Part shown: positions 18,843 through 27,954 of the stretch, piece by piece
Layout of the letters: each line of letters opens with the position of its first letter
How positions within the stretch are numbered: position 1 is the first letter of the stretch
Assembly: GCA_026702845.1 (NCBI GenBank)
Contig: JADCLS010000006.1
Span: forward strand, 124,001-188,000
Direction of reading: 5' to 3'
DNA length: 64,000 nt
Source: Candidatus Heimdallarchaeota archaeon
GTDB lineage: Archaea; Asgardarchaeota; Heimdallarchaeia; Heimdallarchaeales; Kariarchaeaceae
Translations under genes and position numbers: made by a program
Notes under the pieces: generated by a model
The model's input: the letters and a program-made list of their open reading frames with translations, nothing else
Told to the model about the DNA's origin: nothing
The model's database searches: none

Positions 18843-19730
18843 ATGGAATTAGCCGAGATTACGGCACATATTGATGCCAAGCTAAAGGAAGGCATTATTG
18901 ATGGGAAAGCCATCGGTAATGAGATACGATACAAGATGAAGCAAGAAATAGAGGAGAAGAACCTCAAACCCTATCTAGTTACTATTCTAGTAGGAGATGA
19001 TCCTGCATCACATACTTATGTCAGTTTCAAAGAAAAGGCATGCAATGCAATTGGAATTAAAAATGATGTTTTCAGGATGCCCAAGGAAACCAGTGAAGAG
19101 GAATTATTCTCAAAAATTGATGAGTTAAATAATAATCAGGAGGTCGATGGTATACTTCTGCAATTACCTCTACCGGATCACCTTAAGGAACAAGATGCCA
19201 CCATGCGAATTTCTCCAGATAAGGACGTAGATGGGTTACATTATGTATCTGCGGGTAAATTATGGGTGGGTATGCCCACGTTCCGTTCCTGCACACCAAA
19301 TGGATGTATGGAACTGCTAAAGAGGGCTAATGTGCCACTGAAGGGAGCAAATGCTGTGGTGATTGGAAGATCCAATCTAGTGGGTAGACCTATGGTACGT
19401 ATGCTTGAGACAGAGCATGCAACTGTCACTCTTTGTCATTCACGTACTAGGGACCTTGGTGAGATTACTAGAAGAGCAGATATAATTGTGGCTGCAGCTG
19501 GTAGAATTAATCTGATCACTGAGGATATGGTATCTGAAGGCACAGTGGTCATTGATGTTGGTACTAATCGCAATGAGGAAGGTAAGTTGGTTGGAGATGT
19601 TGATTATGAGAATGTGAAGAACAAAACTAAATTAATCACTCCCGTTCCAGGTGGAGTTGGTCCCATGACCATAACTATGCTTCTTGCTAACACCCTGATT
19701 TCTTACAAGAGAAAAGTTGGATTGGATTAG
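18843..19730 (+). CDS. folD: Bifunctional methylene-THF dehydrogenase/cyclohydrolase FolD
   Basis: 295 residues. It interconverts 5,10-methylene-, methenyl- and 10-formyl-tetrahydrofolate. PYLVTILVGDDPASHTYVSF with the following K (catalytic Lys in FKEKAC), DGILLQLPLPDHL, SPDKDVDGLHYVSAGKL, CTPNGCMELL, VIGRSNLVGRPM and the C-terminal TPVPGGVGPMTITMLLANT are all canonical. It would supply 10-formyl-THF for PurN encoded 3 kb downstream. Its last 99 bases are overlapped by a reading frame on the other strand (19632-20144). Confidence 0.97.
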   Translation: MELAEITAHIDAKLKEGIIDGKAIGNEIRYKMKQEIEEKNLKPYLVTILVGDDPASHTYVSFKEKACNAIGIKNDVFRMPKETSEEELFSKIDELNNNQEVDGILLQLPLPDHLKEQDATMRISPDKDVDGLHYVSAGKLWVGMPTFRSCTPNGCMELLKRANVPLKGANAVVIGRSNLVGRPMVRMLETEHATVTLCHSRTRDLGEITRRADIIVAAAGRINLITEDMVSEGTVVIDVGTNRNEEGKLVGDVDYENVKNKTKLITPVPGGVGPMTITMLLANTLISYKRKVGLD

Positions 19731-20144
19731 TTTCGATAAAATAAAAAATATTTGATTAATTTGATACAAAACCTCACTTAGATCAATTTCTATTCCTTGG
19801 TGTATATACTCGTTCCTATGTTTTCTATAGCTATGAAGAATATTCAATTCAACTTTGTTCATCTTATGTTTTAATTCATCTAAATTCGTTGCAAGAGATT
19901 GATCCTCTCCTGCATTAAGGATGATTATTTGTTCCATCACCCTAAATAGCTTGATATAGTATACAACTACCTGAGTATTTTTGGATCGATACCTCCAGAG
20001 CTTTGTTTTTCTATGAACATAACGATAATCAGAGGAAAGTTGATTATTACCATTACTGGATAGAAAGGTAAGAATATCATCTTTTTGTTTGATTTTAACT
20101 ACAAGTAACAGTGATATAATCGGGATGAGAAGAAGTTCAATCAT
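19632..20144 (-). CDS. Hypothetical protein with N-terminal membrane anchor, antisense to folD end
   Basis: About 170 residues: one hydrophobic helix at the N-terminus (IELLLIPIISLLLVVKI), then basic, helical sequence (KHKMNKVELNILHSYRKHRNEY, IDLSEVLYQINQIFFILSKL). The last 33 codons lie inside the folD coding region on the opposite strand and translate to unstructured-looking sequence (SYGHGTNSTWNGSD). The natural end may have been near the end of folD and extended by loss of a stop. The ATG at 20144 has a TATA box (GAATAAATATG in minus sense, 20164-20174) about 25 bases upstream, supporting expression. No family recognised. Confidence 0.5.
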   Translation of the reverse strand: MIELLLIPIISLLLVVKIKQKDDILTFLSSNGNNQLSSDYRYVHRKTKLWRYRSKNTQVVVYYIKLFRVMEQIIILNAGEDQSLATNLDELKHKMNKVELNILHSYRKHRNEYIHQGIEIDLSEVLYQINQIFFILSKLIQSNFSLVRNQGVSKKHSYGHGTNSTWNGSD

Positions 20145-20210
20145 ACTCAATAGTAAAAGAAATCATATTTATTCTCCTTAGAATGGATTGTGAGGGAATG
20201 TATCGAATCT

Positions 20211-20462
20211 CTATCGCTTAGTCCAGGGATAATTGGAGAACTCAATGGCTTTGATTATTCTATACTTAAACAGATCATCACTACTGATGTTTTCACAGTA
20301 CATGACAAAGCCATCATAACTGAAATAATAGAAATTACGTACATTGTAGATTAATGTTGGTTGGGCGATCTCAAGAAGCTGAAGGAATTCCTCTCGATGA
20401 AATTTTAGCCTATAACCACCAGAATTTGATGAGTTTGTTTCATTGGAAGTGTTGTATGACAT
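20211..20462 (-). CDS. Hypothetical small protein
   Basis: About 83 residues from ATG at 20462, or 98 from TTG at 20507. After a Ser/Asn/Gly-rich start (NTSNETNSSNSGG) comes a compact stretch, HREEFLQLLEIAQPTLIYNV then FYYFSYDGFVMYCENI and LFKYRIIKAIEFSNYP, with alternating hydrophobicity and no close similarity I recognise. Codon use resembles the neighbours. It lies between the antisense-overlapping gene and the divergent SPFH gene. Confidence 0.4.
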   Translation of the reverse strand: MSYNTSNETNSSNSGGYRLKFHREEFLQLLEIAQPTLIYNVRNFYYFSYDGFVMYCENISSDDLFKYRIIKAIEFSNYPWTKR

Positions 20463-20537
20463 ACTGTAATTTGGTGAGACAGGATAATAAAGGTATTCAC
20501 TATACAAATATCAATTTTTCATCAGATATGCAATTAG

Positions 20538-20548
20538 TTAATATAAAT
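20538..20548 (+). promoter_or_regulatory. TATA box of SPFH gene
   Basis: TTAATATAAAT centred 25 bases before the ATG at 20568; leaderless arrangement. Confidence 0.5.
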
Positions 20549-20567
20549 CTCACAGCATCAAAGTTCT

Positions 20568-21809
20568 ATGGCTATTGAAGATTTTGTGCCCTATGTCATC
20601 ACCATTGTTGTACTCATTATCATAGGTTTGTTCATTTGGGAAGTGAAGAAAAGAATGATCCAAGGTAGACCAAATGAATGGGTTCTTGTGATCAAAGATG
20701 GTAAGATGAAAAAATCAGGAATAGGTCTGCGTACATTCAGAAAACTTGGAGAAACGGTGGTTAAATTCCCTTCTCTTCTTAATAAAGTGACCTTCAAAGC
20801 AGATAATGTTACCAAAGAGCTTTCAGGAGTACAAATAAGTGGCTTTCTTATCTGGTCCATCTTCAGAGAGGATGAGGGGCCATTTAAAGCGTATAAAAAT
20901 ATTAAGAGCATCGAGAACGAGCTTACAGAAGATTCTGAGATCAACTCAAATTTGCGATCGATGGCAGAGAGTATTGTTAGAGATCAGATTGCAAATCTTG
21001 AGATACGTGATGTATTGACCCAAAGAGAACTTGTTAGGGATAGAGTTCGTTCAGGTATCCAATCAGTAGTCAAAGGCTTTGGTATCTGGATCGAAACTGT
21101 TGAGATCACAGATGTATATATTCTCTCTAGTAGTCTATTTGAAGATATGCAGACACCATTCAGGCAAAAATCACTTGAAGAGGCAGAGGCTATTAGACGT
21201 GAGTCCAATAAGAACATGGAACAGGCAAGAATTAAAACTGAGCTGGAATTATCTAAGCAAAGATCAGATAGCCAAACTGAAGAGAATATTTATTCTAAAC
21301 AAAAGGAGCTAGAAGAAGAACGTGAGGAGGAGAAGCTTTTCATCGAGAGGCAGAAAATAGAAAAAGCTAAAATCGATCATGAGAAAGAGCTCGAATTGCT
21401 TAGAATTAAAATGGATAATGAGTTATCACTTGATCGACTTCAAAAGGGAGAAGAACTCACATTAAAGGAACTTGAATTGGAAATAAAACGTGAGGAGCAG
21501 GAACGAATCAAAATAGAACAAAGAAATCAATCTCATGATCTTGAATTCTACCATAAACTTGAACTATCAAAGGCTGAAAATGATCAAGAACTGGAAATAC
21601 TAACTCAAAAATACAAGATAGAGGCAAAATTATCTCCTCAAAATCTACAGAAACTAATAGTTGAAACGATACAGGAAATATATCGTGAACTCCCGATAGA
21701 ATCTGTGAAAATAGTAAATATGGGTCAAAATATGGGTGTAGAGGGAATAATTGGTCAAATTGCTGCAGCTATCCATGAAGCACAAAAACAGTTAGAAGAG
21801 GAAAATTAG
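20568..21809 (+). CDS. SPFH/band-7 domain membrane protein (flotillin-like)
   Basis: 413 residues. One N-terminal membrane helix (about 9-27, YVITIVVLIIIGLFIWEV), then an SPFH/prohibitin-like domain at 30-215 (NEWVLVIKDGKMKKSG, VQISGFLIWSIF, IRDVLTQRELVRDRVRSGIQ, GIWIETVEITDVYI), then a highly charged coiled coil at about 215-350 and a short helical C-terminus ending in a Gly-containing patch (GQNMGVEGIIGQIAAAI). This is the flotillin/reggie layout: membrane-anchored, oligomerising scaffolds that organise microdomains. Its position between folD and purN seems incidental, since it has its own promoter. Confidence 0.85.
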   Translation: MAIEDFVPYVITIVVLIIIGLFIWEVKKRMIQGRPNEWVLVIKDGKMKKSGIGLRTFRKLGETVVKFPSLLNKVTFKADNVTKELSGVQISGFLIWSIFREDEGPFKAYKNIKSIENELTEDSEINSNLRSMAESIVRDQIANLEIRDVLTQRELVRDRVRSGIQSVVKGFGIWIETVEITDVYILSSSLFEDMQTPFRQKSLEEAEAIRRESNKNMEQARIKTELELSKQRSDSQTEENIYSKQKELEEEREEEKLFIERQKIEKAKIDHEKELELLRIKMDNELSLDRLQKGEELTLKELELEIKREEQERIKIEQRNQSHDLEFYHKLELSKAENDQELEILTQKYKIEAKLSPQNLQKLIVETIQEIYRELPIESVKIVNMGQNMGVEGIIGQIAAAIHEAQKQLEEEN

Positions 21810-21833
21810 TTATTGAATTCTTATGGATGAGAC

Positions 21834-21844
21834 AATTATAAATA
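21834..21844 (+). promoter_or_regulatory. TATA box of purN
   Basis: AATTATAAATA centred 27 bases before the purN ATG, no Shine-Dalgarno; leaderless arrangement. Confidence 0.55.
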
Positions 21845-21865
21845 TGGATACTCGATTGTATAGAT

Positions 21866-22432
21866 ATGAGAATAGTTGCTTTTGGATCAGGCAGAGGATC
21901 GAATTTTAAGGCCATCCATGCCAATATTAAATCAGGTACCCTCCAAGCTAAGATAGTGTCTGTTATCTCTGACAAAGAATCAGCCATGATTGAATATGCC
22001 AAGAAAGAAGGTTTGGAGCATAAAGTATTCTCCATTTATTCTACAAGAAACGAGCATGAGGATCGAATTTTAAACTATCTCAAATCAGTAGGTTTTGATC
22101 TAGTTATTCTGGCCGGATATATGAGAATATTGAGTTCGAATTTTATCACAGCTATCGAGAAACCCATTCTAAACATACATCCCTCTCTCTTACCATCTTT
22201 TCCTGGATTGCATGCACAGAGACAGGCATTGGAGTATGGAGTGAAGATAACTGGTTGTACCGTACATCTAGTGAATGAAATTATGGATGGAGGAAGAATA
22301 TTGGCCCAAAGAGCTGTTGAAGTGAGAGATAATGATACAGAGGAAACTCTGAGTCAGAGAATTTTGCAGCAAGAACATCGACTGTATTCTGAAGTTATAC
22401 GTAAAATTGTGCAGAAAGAAATAATGATCTAG
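21866..22432 (+). CDS. purN: Phosphoribosylglycinamide formyltransferase PurN
   Basis: 188 residues, the folate-dependent GAR transformylase (GAR + 10-formyl-THF to FGAR). MRIVAFGSGRGSNFKAI binds the phosphate. LAGYMRILSSNF and NIHPSLLPSFPGLHAQRQAL hold the catalytic Asn and His. CTVHLVNEIMDGGRILAQ holds the catalytic Asp. Length is normal. Archaea often use the formate-dependent PurT instead, so PurN with FolD nearby suggests a folate-type one-carbon supply. Confidence 0.97.
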   Translation: MRIVAFGSGRGSNFKAIHANIKSGTLQAKIVSVISDKESAMIEYAKKEGLEHKVFSIYSTRNEHEDRILNYLKSVGFDLVILAGYMRILSSNFITAIEKPILNIHPSLLPSFPGLHAQRQALEYGVKITGCTVHLVNEIMDGGRILAQRAVEVRDNDTEETLSQRILQQEHRLYSEVIRKIVQKEIMI

Positions 22433-22511
22433 TAGTGAACACTATACAATAAATATTATTATCTAACAAATTATCCCAAGCTCATTATTTATTAATCTAT
22501 AAAGATGGATA

Positions 22512-23552
22512 ATGCTGATGAGTATCAAGGAAATAAAACAAGAACCATTTCTCTTTGCATCAAAAAGGGTAATCATACAAGAAAAAGCAGATTTCAAGGA
22601 TTATATTCAAGAAATCAAAGACTTATGTGAGGATCATATAACTGGACCGTTATACGTCATCAGACATTATGATTATCCAGGACCAGGATTAGACTATGAG
22701 ATTGGTTATCCAGTCAATAGAAATATCAAGGAACTCAATACCTATGATCGTAATTATAACGAATACTTATCAGGTAGAGTAAAAGGAACCATGGAGATGG
22801 CTGCCAAACTGGGAGGGGAGATCTACAAAGAAATGTATGCGCATGGAATCTCACCAGGAATGGAATATATTGAGATCTACCATATCTTGGATCCAGATGA
22901 TGAAATGTCTGAAATCGAGATCCGAGCAGCAATGCATATGTGGGTGACCCTTTACCACAAGAGCTTGCACAAACATATCACCAATCTGGGATCTGAAGAT
23001 ATAGTGGCAAGTATATTCGCTGGTGGAGAGAAAATGCATGCTTTCACCCCCATCGAGGAGCGAGTGGCATGGGTAACTGAAACTCTTGAACGATTAAAGT
23101 CCTATGTGGATGTTGATTCTCAATTTCATATTATTTCAGATATTGCTCTTACCAGGCCACAATCAGATATCGACCAGTACAAGAAAGTATATGTAGAAAC
23201 TGGCTCCATGGAAAAAGTAATGGAGAAATTAATGGGTACTCATTATTTTCCATGCAAACAACGTGTTGATGGAAATATCATATACAGTTGCAAGACACCA
23301 AGAAATAAGGAAGGATATCTGAATGCAAAAACCTTTGAAGAAAAGAGGCAAGCATATTGTTTTTGCATCTTGACTGCTATGAGCAAGAATCCCACCATGG
23401 ATCCGATTTTCTGTTTCAGAGCTGCTGGTTGGGCCAAACAACTCTTTGAAGGAGTACTTGAGAAGAAGGTTAAGACAGGAAGAATACTCAAATCTATTTT
23501 GAAGGGTGATGATTACTGTGAATTTACCCTTGAATTCGACACTATTCCATAG
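22512..23552 (+). CDS. GyrI-like plus ATC-hydrolase-like protein in the purine cluster
   Basis: 346 residues. Residues about 35-150 resemble the GyrI/AraC-effector small-molecule-binding fold (GPLYVIRHYDYPGPGLDYEI, then GMEYIEIYHILDPDDEMSEI). Residues about 225-346 contain FPCKQRVDG, FCILTAMSKNPTMDPIF, RAAGWAKQLFEGVLEK and a final GDDYCEFTLEF, a pattern like the L-2-amino-thiazoline-4-carboxylate hydrolase or V4R-type domains that end in a Cys strand. Both assignments are by pattern only. It sits between purN and purF on the same strand with its own upstream AT-rich box. No role in purine synthesis is known to me. Confidence 0.55.
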   Translation: MLMSIKEIKQEPFLFASKRVIIQEKADFKDYIQEIKDLCEDHITGPLYVIRHYDYPGPGLDYEIGYPVNRNIKELNTYDRNYNEYLSGRVKGTMEMAAKLGGEIYKEMYAHGISPGMEYIEIYHILDPDDEMSEIEIRAAMHMWVTLYHKSLHKHITNLGSEDIVASIFAGGEKMHAFTPIEERVAWVTETLERLKSYVDVDSQFHIISDIALTRPQSDIDQYKKVYVETGSMEKVMEKLMGTHYFPCKQRVDGNIIYSCKTPRNKEGYLNAKTFEEKRQAYCFCILTAMSKNPTMDPIFCFRAAGWAKQLFEGVLEKKVKTGRILKSILKGDDYCEFTLEFDTIP

Positions 23553-23601
23553 AATAAATCATTGAAGAATTGTCAGACGTAAATGTAGACTTGCTCACAT
23601 A

Positions 23602-23609
23602 ATTTTATA
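23602..23609 (+). promoter_or_regulatory. TATA box of purF
   Basis: ATTTTATA lies immediately before an in-frame ATG at 23610 but about 34 bases before the ATG at 23640. The expected transcription start (about 23632) is downstream of the first ATG, so that ATG cannot be used. Confidence 0.5.
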
Positions 23610-23639
23610 ATGGAATTTTCAATTGGCGACGTAAAGAGT

Positions 23640-25031
23640 ATGTGCGGCGTACTAGGGATATACAATAAATTACCCTTAACTATAGCGAAAACATTGCTAA
23701 ATGGACTGATTAATAGAGGACAAGATGCTTCAGGTTTGGTTTGGATTGATTCCTATGGTGTTCACCAATCAAGCAAGTATAAAGGAGTACCTATGGGGAT
23801 TAAAGTACCCTCTGAAAGCAGTACTAGAGTGATTGGATCAACCCGATACCCCACAGCTGGAGATAGGGAAGGAAATGCAGAAGTGCATAAATTCGCCCAA
23901 CCCTTCTCATACCAAACGAAAAAGGGTACTCTAAGCATTGCACACAATGGAAATATCACCAATATCAAGGAATTAACCTCAGAAAAGTTTCAATCAGATG
24001 CCGAATTTATTACCCTTCGATTGGGTGCTCTCATCAATGAAACTGAGAATTTGGAGTATGCTCTGATCAAATTAACTGAGGAACTGGATGGTGCGTACTC
24101 ATTAGTTGGGATACTAGGTGAGGATATGTTCTGTTTCAGAGATCCAAGAGGGATTCGTCCACTGATTTATGGTACAAATGGGATACAACATTATATCTCC
24201 TCAGAAAGTTCAGTACTTCAACAGGCTAGGTGCCAGACTATGTATGATTTGAATGCTGGTGAATTGCTCTATATTCAAAATAATGAAGTGATCAGGAAAC
24301 AACTGGTAAAGGCAGAGAAAATTGCTCATTGTTATTTTGAATATGTCTACTTTGCTGGATCTGCTTCTACAATAGATGAACGCAATGTATACAGTGTCAG
24401 ATTAATGCTAGGAAAGAATTTAGGATTACAAGTAACAGAAAAACAATTGGAACTGGATTTTGTTATCCCCATTCCTGATACATCTAAGGCAGCTGCATCA
24501 ACAGTAGCTGAAACTCTTGGATTACCTCTTCGAGAAGCAATAATGAAAAATCGGTCAGCAGTACGAACCTTCATTATGCCAGGAGTAGATTACAGAGAAA
24601 ACGCAGCAAAGACTAAATATCTTTTTGTTGATGAATTCATCAAGGATAAAAAAATTCTCATTGTAGATGATTCCATTGTCCGAGGTCTTACAATGAATTA
24701 TCTGATTAGAATATTACGAGAGAAAGGAGCAGTAGAAGTTCATGTAGCAATTACTTGCCCTCCGCAGCGATTTGCATGTTTGTATGGAGTTGATTTCGGA
24801 ACAGATGAAGAATTGATTGCATCTGGTGATAAATCAATTGATTGCATCCGTGAAGAACTGGGAGCTGATACACTGACCTACCTTTCATTTGAGGGTCTAG
24901 TGGAGTCAATTGGTCGATCAGATCTATGTACAGCATGTCTAACAGGAAAATATCCCACTCCCCATGGAGAACTAATCAGATTGAGATTAAAAGATGGTTT
25001 AATGGATACGACGAAATCATATTACGAGTAA
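23640..25031 (+). CDS. purF: Amidophosphoribosyltransferase PurF
   Basis: 463 residues from this start; it commits PRPP to purine synthesis (PRPP + Gln to phosphoribosylamine). Starting here gives MCGVLGIYNK, so that Cys becomes the N-terminal nucleophile of the Ntn glutaminase after Met removal. GLINRGQDASGLVW and STRYPTAGDREGNAEVHKFA follow. The transferase domain has the PRPP loop KILIVDDSIVRGLTMNYLI. Cysteines in CPPQRFACLYG and DLCTACLTGKYPTPHG match the Fe-S-type enzymes. An upstream in-frame ATG at 23610 would add an 11-residue leader but overlaps the TATA box. Confidence 0.96.
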   Translation: MCGVLGIYNKLPLTIAKTLLNGLINRGQDASGLVWIDSYGVHQSSKYKGVPMGIKVPSESSTRVIGSTRYPTAGDREGNAEVHKFAQPFSYQTKKGTLSIAHNGNITNIKELTSEKFQSDAEFITLRLGALINETENLEYALIKLTEELDGAYSLVGILGEDMFCFRDPRGIRPLIYGTNGIQHYISSESSVLQQARCQTMYDLNAGELLYIQNNEVIRKQLVKAEKIAHCYFEYVYFAGSASTIDERNVYSVRLMLGKNLGLQVTEKQLELDFVIPIPDTSKAAASTVAETLGLPLREAIMKNRSAVRTFIMPGVDYRENAAKTKYLFVDEFIKDKKILIVDDSIVRGLTMNYLIRILREKGAVEVHVAITCPPQRFACLYGVDFGTDEELIASGDKSIDCIREELGADTLTYLSFEGLVESIGRSDLCTACLTGKYPTPHGELIRLRLKDGLMDTTKSYYE

Positions 25032-25107
25032 ACTAAATCGATGTATCGAATTTCTTGCTTTCAGTCAATTTCTATTAATATTACATATTGCTGAATTGAT
25101 GGGTACA

Positions 25108-25117
25108 TATTTTATAA
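25108..25117 (+). promoter_or_regulatory. TATA box of purD
   Basis: TATTTTATAA abuts the longest-frame ATG at 25118. The expected transcription start is near 25139, where an in-frame TTG lies; the next ATG is 25151. Confidence 0.5.
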
Positions 25118-25150
25118 ATGACTGATAGTTCGGGCAAATTGAAGAGAATA

Positions 25151-26434
25151 ATGTCAAATAATGACACTAAACGTACCCGTGTGCTCTTACTAGGTTCTGG
25201 CGGTAGAGAGCATGCCTTGGCGTTAGCCCTCAAGAAATCGGATATCGATTTAATCAATTGGTCACCGCAAATTAACCCAGGTATTGCTAAAATAGCTTAT
25301 AAATGTTATGAGAAACCATTTGAGAAACGAGTACATATTCCTGGACTGGATGATGTAAAATATGCAATAATAGGCCCAGAGGCCCCATTAGTGGAGGGAA
25401 TTGGAGATTGCCTAGATGATAAGCATACTAAAATGAAAGTTTTTGGACCAAATGCAAAAAATGCACGTATTGAAGGAGATAAGATCTATATGAGACAGCT
25501 CCTCTCACGATATGATATTCCTGGAAATGTTCGATTTGAGGTAGCTTCTACTCATGAGGAGTTGAGAGAAGCCCTTGACAGAGATTTTCAAGTTGCGGTG
25601 AAACCTAAGGGATTGACAGGAGGAAAGGGAGTGAAAGTCTGGGGATCACATCTTAAAACCAAAGAAATGGTATATGAGTACGCACATGAACTTATTGATA
25701 AAGATGGGGTGGTTCTATTAGAACAGCTAATCACCGGGATCGAATTTTCGGTTCAGGCAATTGTTAAGGGAGAGAGAATGATTTTCCTTCCCCTAGTAAA
25801 GGATTATAAACGGGCATATGAAAACGATGTTGGTCCAAATACAGGATCAATGGGCTCCTGTAGCTTTGCTGATCATGGTTTACCCTACATTAATGATGAA
25901 GACCTCAGGCAGGTGAAGGAGATAATGCGAGAAACAATAAAGGCATTGAATGAAGAGAACGGAGAATATCATGGTTTTCTCTACGGACAATTTATGCTCT
26001 CTAAGACAGGAGTAAAGGTAATTGAATTCAATGCAAGATTGGGAGATCCTGAAGCCATAAATGTACTAGGTTTGCTTGATACACCTCTGTTAGACATCAT
26101 TGATGCTCTTTATGAGAAAAAAGAGATCGATGTAAAGGTGAAACCTGAAGCTTCTGTATGTGTCTACATTGTTCCAAAAGGATATCCTGAAAATCCAGAG
26201 GAAGGAGCAGAATTAAACCTCCAACCAAAATTACTCGAGAATGCAATTTTTGCCAATATTAAAGAAAAAGATGGAAAATTTTTTGCAGGAAAAAGCAGAA
26301 GCCTTGCAGTCATTGCATATGGTGAGAATTTAGAAATTGCAATGGAGAAGGCATACAAACTCATGCCCAAACAACAAGATAAATTTCGATATAGATGTGA
26401 TATAGCAAAGGAATTTTTGTTAGAATCCCAATAA
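25151..26434 (+). CDS. purD: Phosphoribosylamine-glycine ligase PurD
   Basis: About 427 residues; ATP-grasp enzyme making GAR from phosphoribosylamine and glycine. RVLLLGSGGREHALALAL opens the N domain. YAIIGPEAPLVEGIGD, GDKIYMRQLLSRYDIPG, VAVKPKGLTGGKGVKVWG (ATP-grasp Lys/Gly loop), LLEQLITGIEFSVQAIV, TGSMGSCSF and EFNARLGDPEAINVLGLL (metal-binding) are canonical. The start is taken downstream of the TATA box. TTG at 25139 would give a strictly leaderless message; ATG at 25118 overlaps the promoter. Confidence 0.96.
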   Translation: MSNNDTKRTRVLLLGSGGREHALALALKKSDIDLINWSPQINPGIAKIAYKCYEKPFEKRVHIPGLDDVKYAIIGPEAPLVEGIGDCLDDKHTKMKVFGPNAKNARIEGDKIYMRQLLSRYDIPGNVRFEVASTHEELREALDRDFQVAVKPKGLTGGKGVKVWGSHLKTKEMVYEYAHELIDKDGVVLLEQLITGIEFSVQAIVKGERMIFLPLVKDYKRAYENDVGPNTGSMGSCSFADHGLPYINDEDLRQVKEIMRETIKALNEENGEYHGFLYGQFMLSKTGVKVIEFNARLGDPEAINVLGLLDTPLLDIIDALYEKKEIDVKVKPEASVCVYIVPKGYPENPEEGAELNLQPKLLENAIFANIKEKDGKFFAGKSRSLAVIAYGENLEIAMEKAYKLMPKQQDKFRYRCDIAKEFLLESQ

Positions 26435-26458
26435 ATATCTGGAATTTACATTAAACAA

Positions 26459-27718
26459 TTAGTTAGCAGATATTTGAATATCATTCACCATCTCAAGCAT
26501 TCTTGGTTCTTTTTTCAGTGTTTTTACAATCTCTGCACGTTGTACAGCCAACTCGATGATTCTGGTACGACCGTACCTACCTTTTGAGATAACGTTGGCT
26601 CGGATCATCCCTAGTAGATCCAGCTCATTAATGAGATCTCCAACTCGTCGTTGCGTAACAGGTTTCATTCCCAAAGCATCACAGAGAGCTAAATACGCCT
26701 CATAGATTTTACCTGTGGAGATCATATACTCATCCTTATCTGGATTTTTCTGGGCCTTACGATAATAATCCAGCTTAATCACAGCCAGCAATACTGTTTT
26801 AGAGTGAATAGGCAATCCAATTAACACCTCTGCAACAGTATCTCTCTCAATCACACTCTGAGCATCATTAACATGTAAATTAGTTATCTTTGCATCTTGA
26901 TTACGTTCTGCAATTTCTCCAGCTACTCTCAGCAAGTCAAGTGCTCTCCGTGCATCACCATGCTCAGATGCTGCCAGTGCTGCTGAAAGATTGATGGCAG
27001 ATTGATCAACTACCCCATGTTCAAATCCTTCCTTGACACGCTCTTTCAAAATATCTTGCAACTGATTTGCAGTATAGGGAGAGAAAATCAGCTCCTGTTC
27101 TGTTAAAGTGGATCGAATTCTAGCATCAATGCTCTCCTTGAAAGAGATTGTATTTGTGATACCAATAAGTGAGATGGCTGAATTCTTAAGATCTCCATTG
27201 ATACGAGTGAGAGTATAGAGACTATCAGGAGCTTTTTTAACCAGTAAGTCAATCTCATCTAGAACAATAGTTAGATTTATCGCTTGCTTCTCAAGTGTAC
27301 TTACGAAGACATCAAAGACATCTTTTGTTGGCAACCCTGTAGTGGGTACATCCTCACCGATTTTAGAACACAGTGTGGCCCATAATCGGTACTCAGTGTC
27401 CACGTGTTGGCAGTTGAGAAAGGCGTAATCATAATTCACACCTACTTCAGTCGCCTTTCCTTTGAGATAGGTGATGACATATTTTACCACCACTGTTTTA
27501 CCTGCACCAGGTTTGCCATAGAGAAAGGCATTGCTTGGTGTTTGATCTCTCATTATTGGACCTAAGACATTTGCCAGACCAGCGATTTCCTCATCCCTGT
27601 GTGGAAGATGATCTGGAACGTGTGTTGACAGTAAACTATCCCGATCTTTGAAAATCGGGGTTTCTGGTGCATGGAATCGATTGAATATATCATCTAAATC
27701 TACTTTCTTTTCACTCAA
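26459..27718 (-). CDS. orc1/cdc6: Replication initiator Orc1/Cdc6
   Basis: 419 residues: AAA+ ATPase plus C-terminal winged helix that binds origin recognition boxes and recruits MCM. Walker A FLYGKPGAGKTVVVKYV (68-75), Walker B IVLDEIDLLV (DE at 154-155), sensor 1 ISLIGITNTISF, sensor 2 HGDARRALDLLRVAGEIAE. The C-terminal part (PVTQRRVGDLINELDLLGMI, SKGRYGRTRIIEL) is the winged helix. The start is TTG, supported by a TATA box at 27737-27748 (minus sense) about 25 bases upstream. The gene faces away from the 0.9 kb gene-free region that is the candidate origin. Confidence 0.95.
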   Translation of the reverse strand: MSEKKVDLDDIFNRFHAPETPIFKDRDSLLSTHVPDHLPHRDEEIAGLANVLGPIMRDQTPSNAFLYGKPGAGKTVVVKYVITYLKGKATEVGVNYDYAFLNCQHVDTEYRLWATLCSKIGEDVPTTGLPTKDVFDVFVSTLEKQAINLTIVLDEIDLLVKKAPDSLYTLTRINGDLKNSAISLIGITNTISFKESIDARIRSTLTEQELIFSPYTANQLQDILKERVKEGFEHGVVDQSAINLSAALAASEHGDARRALDLLRVAGEIAERNQDAKITNLHVNDAQSVIERDTVAEVLIGLPIHSKTVLLAVIKLDYYRKAQKNPDKDEYMISTGKIYEAYLALCDALGMKPVTQRRVGDLINELDLLGMIRANVISKGRYGRTRIIELAVQRAEIVKTLKKEPRMLEMVNDIQISAN

Positions 27719-27848
27719 ATTGCTCTCCCTCCATGGGATTTATTAATCCAAAAGCTGATGAAGTGCCCTTTATTCATCAGGCTTATACATGTATTTTTCA
27801 TTGTTAACCAACCAACAGTAATCTCATAAATTTTAGTTAACATATAAA

Positions 27849-27860
27849 TCCTGTGGAACA
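27849..27860 (+). repeat. ORB-like site 1
   Basis: TCCTGTGGAACA differs by few bases from the remembered archaeal ORB core (TCCAGTGGAAAC). It sits about 130 bases upstream of orc1/cdc6. Confidence 0.3.
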
Positions 27861-27954
27861 ACTGCAACTTTTAGGTCAATTGATTTATATACCTCTCAAA
27901 ACTACATGAATTACATATAAAGCACTTTTATATCTTATTATCTGAACCACATAC

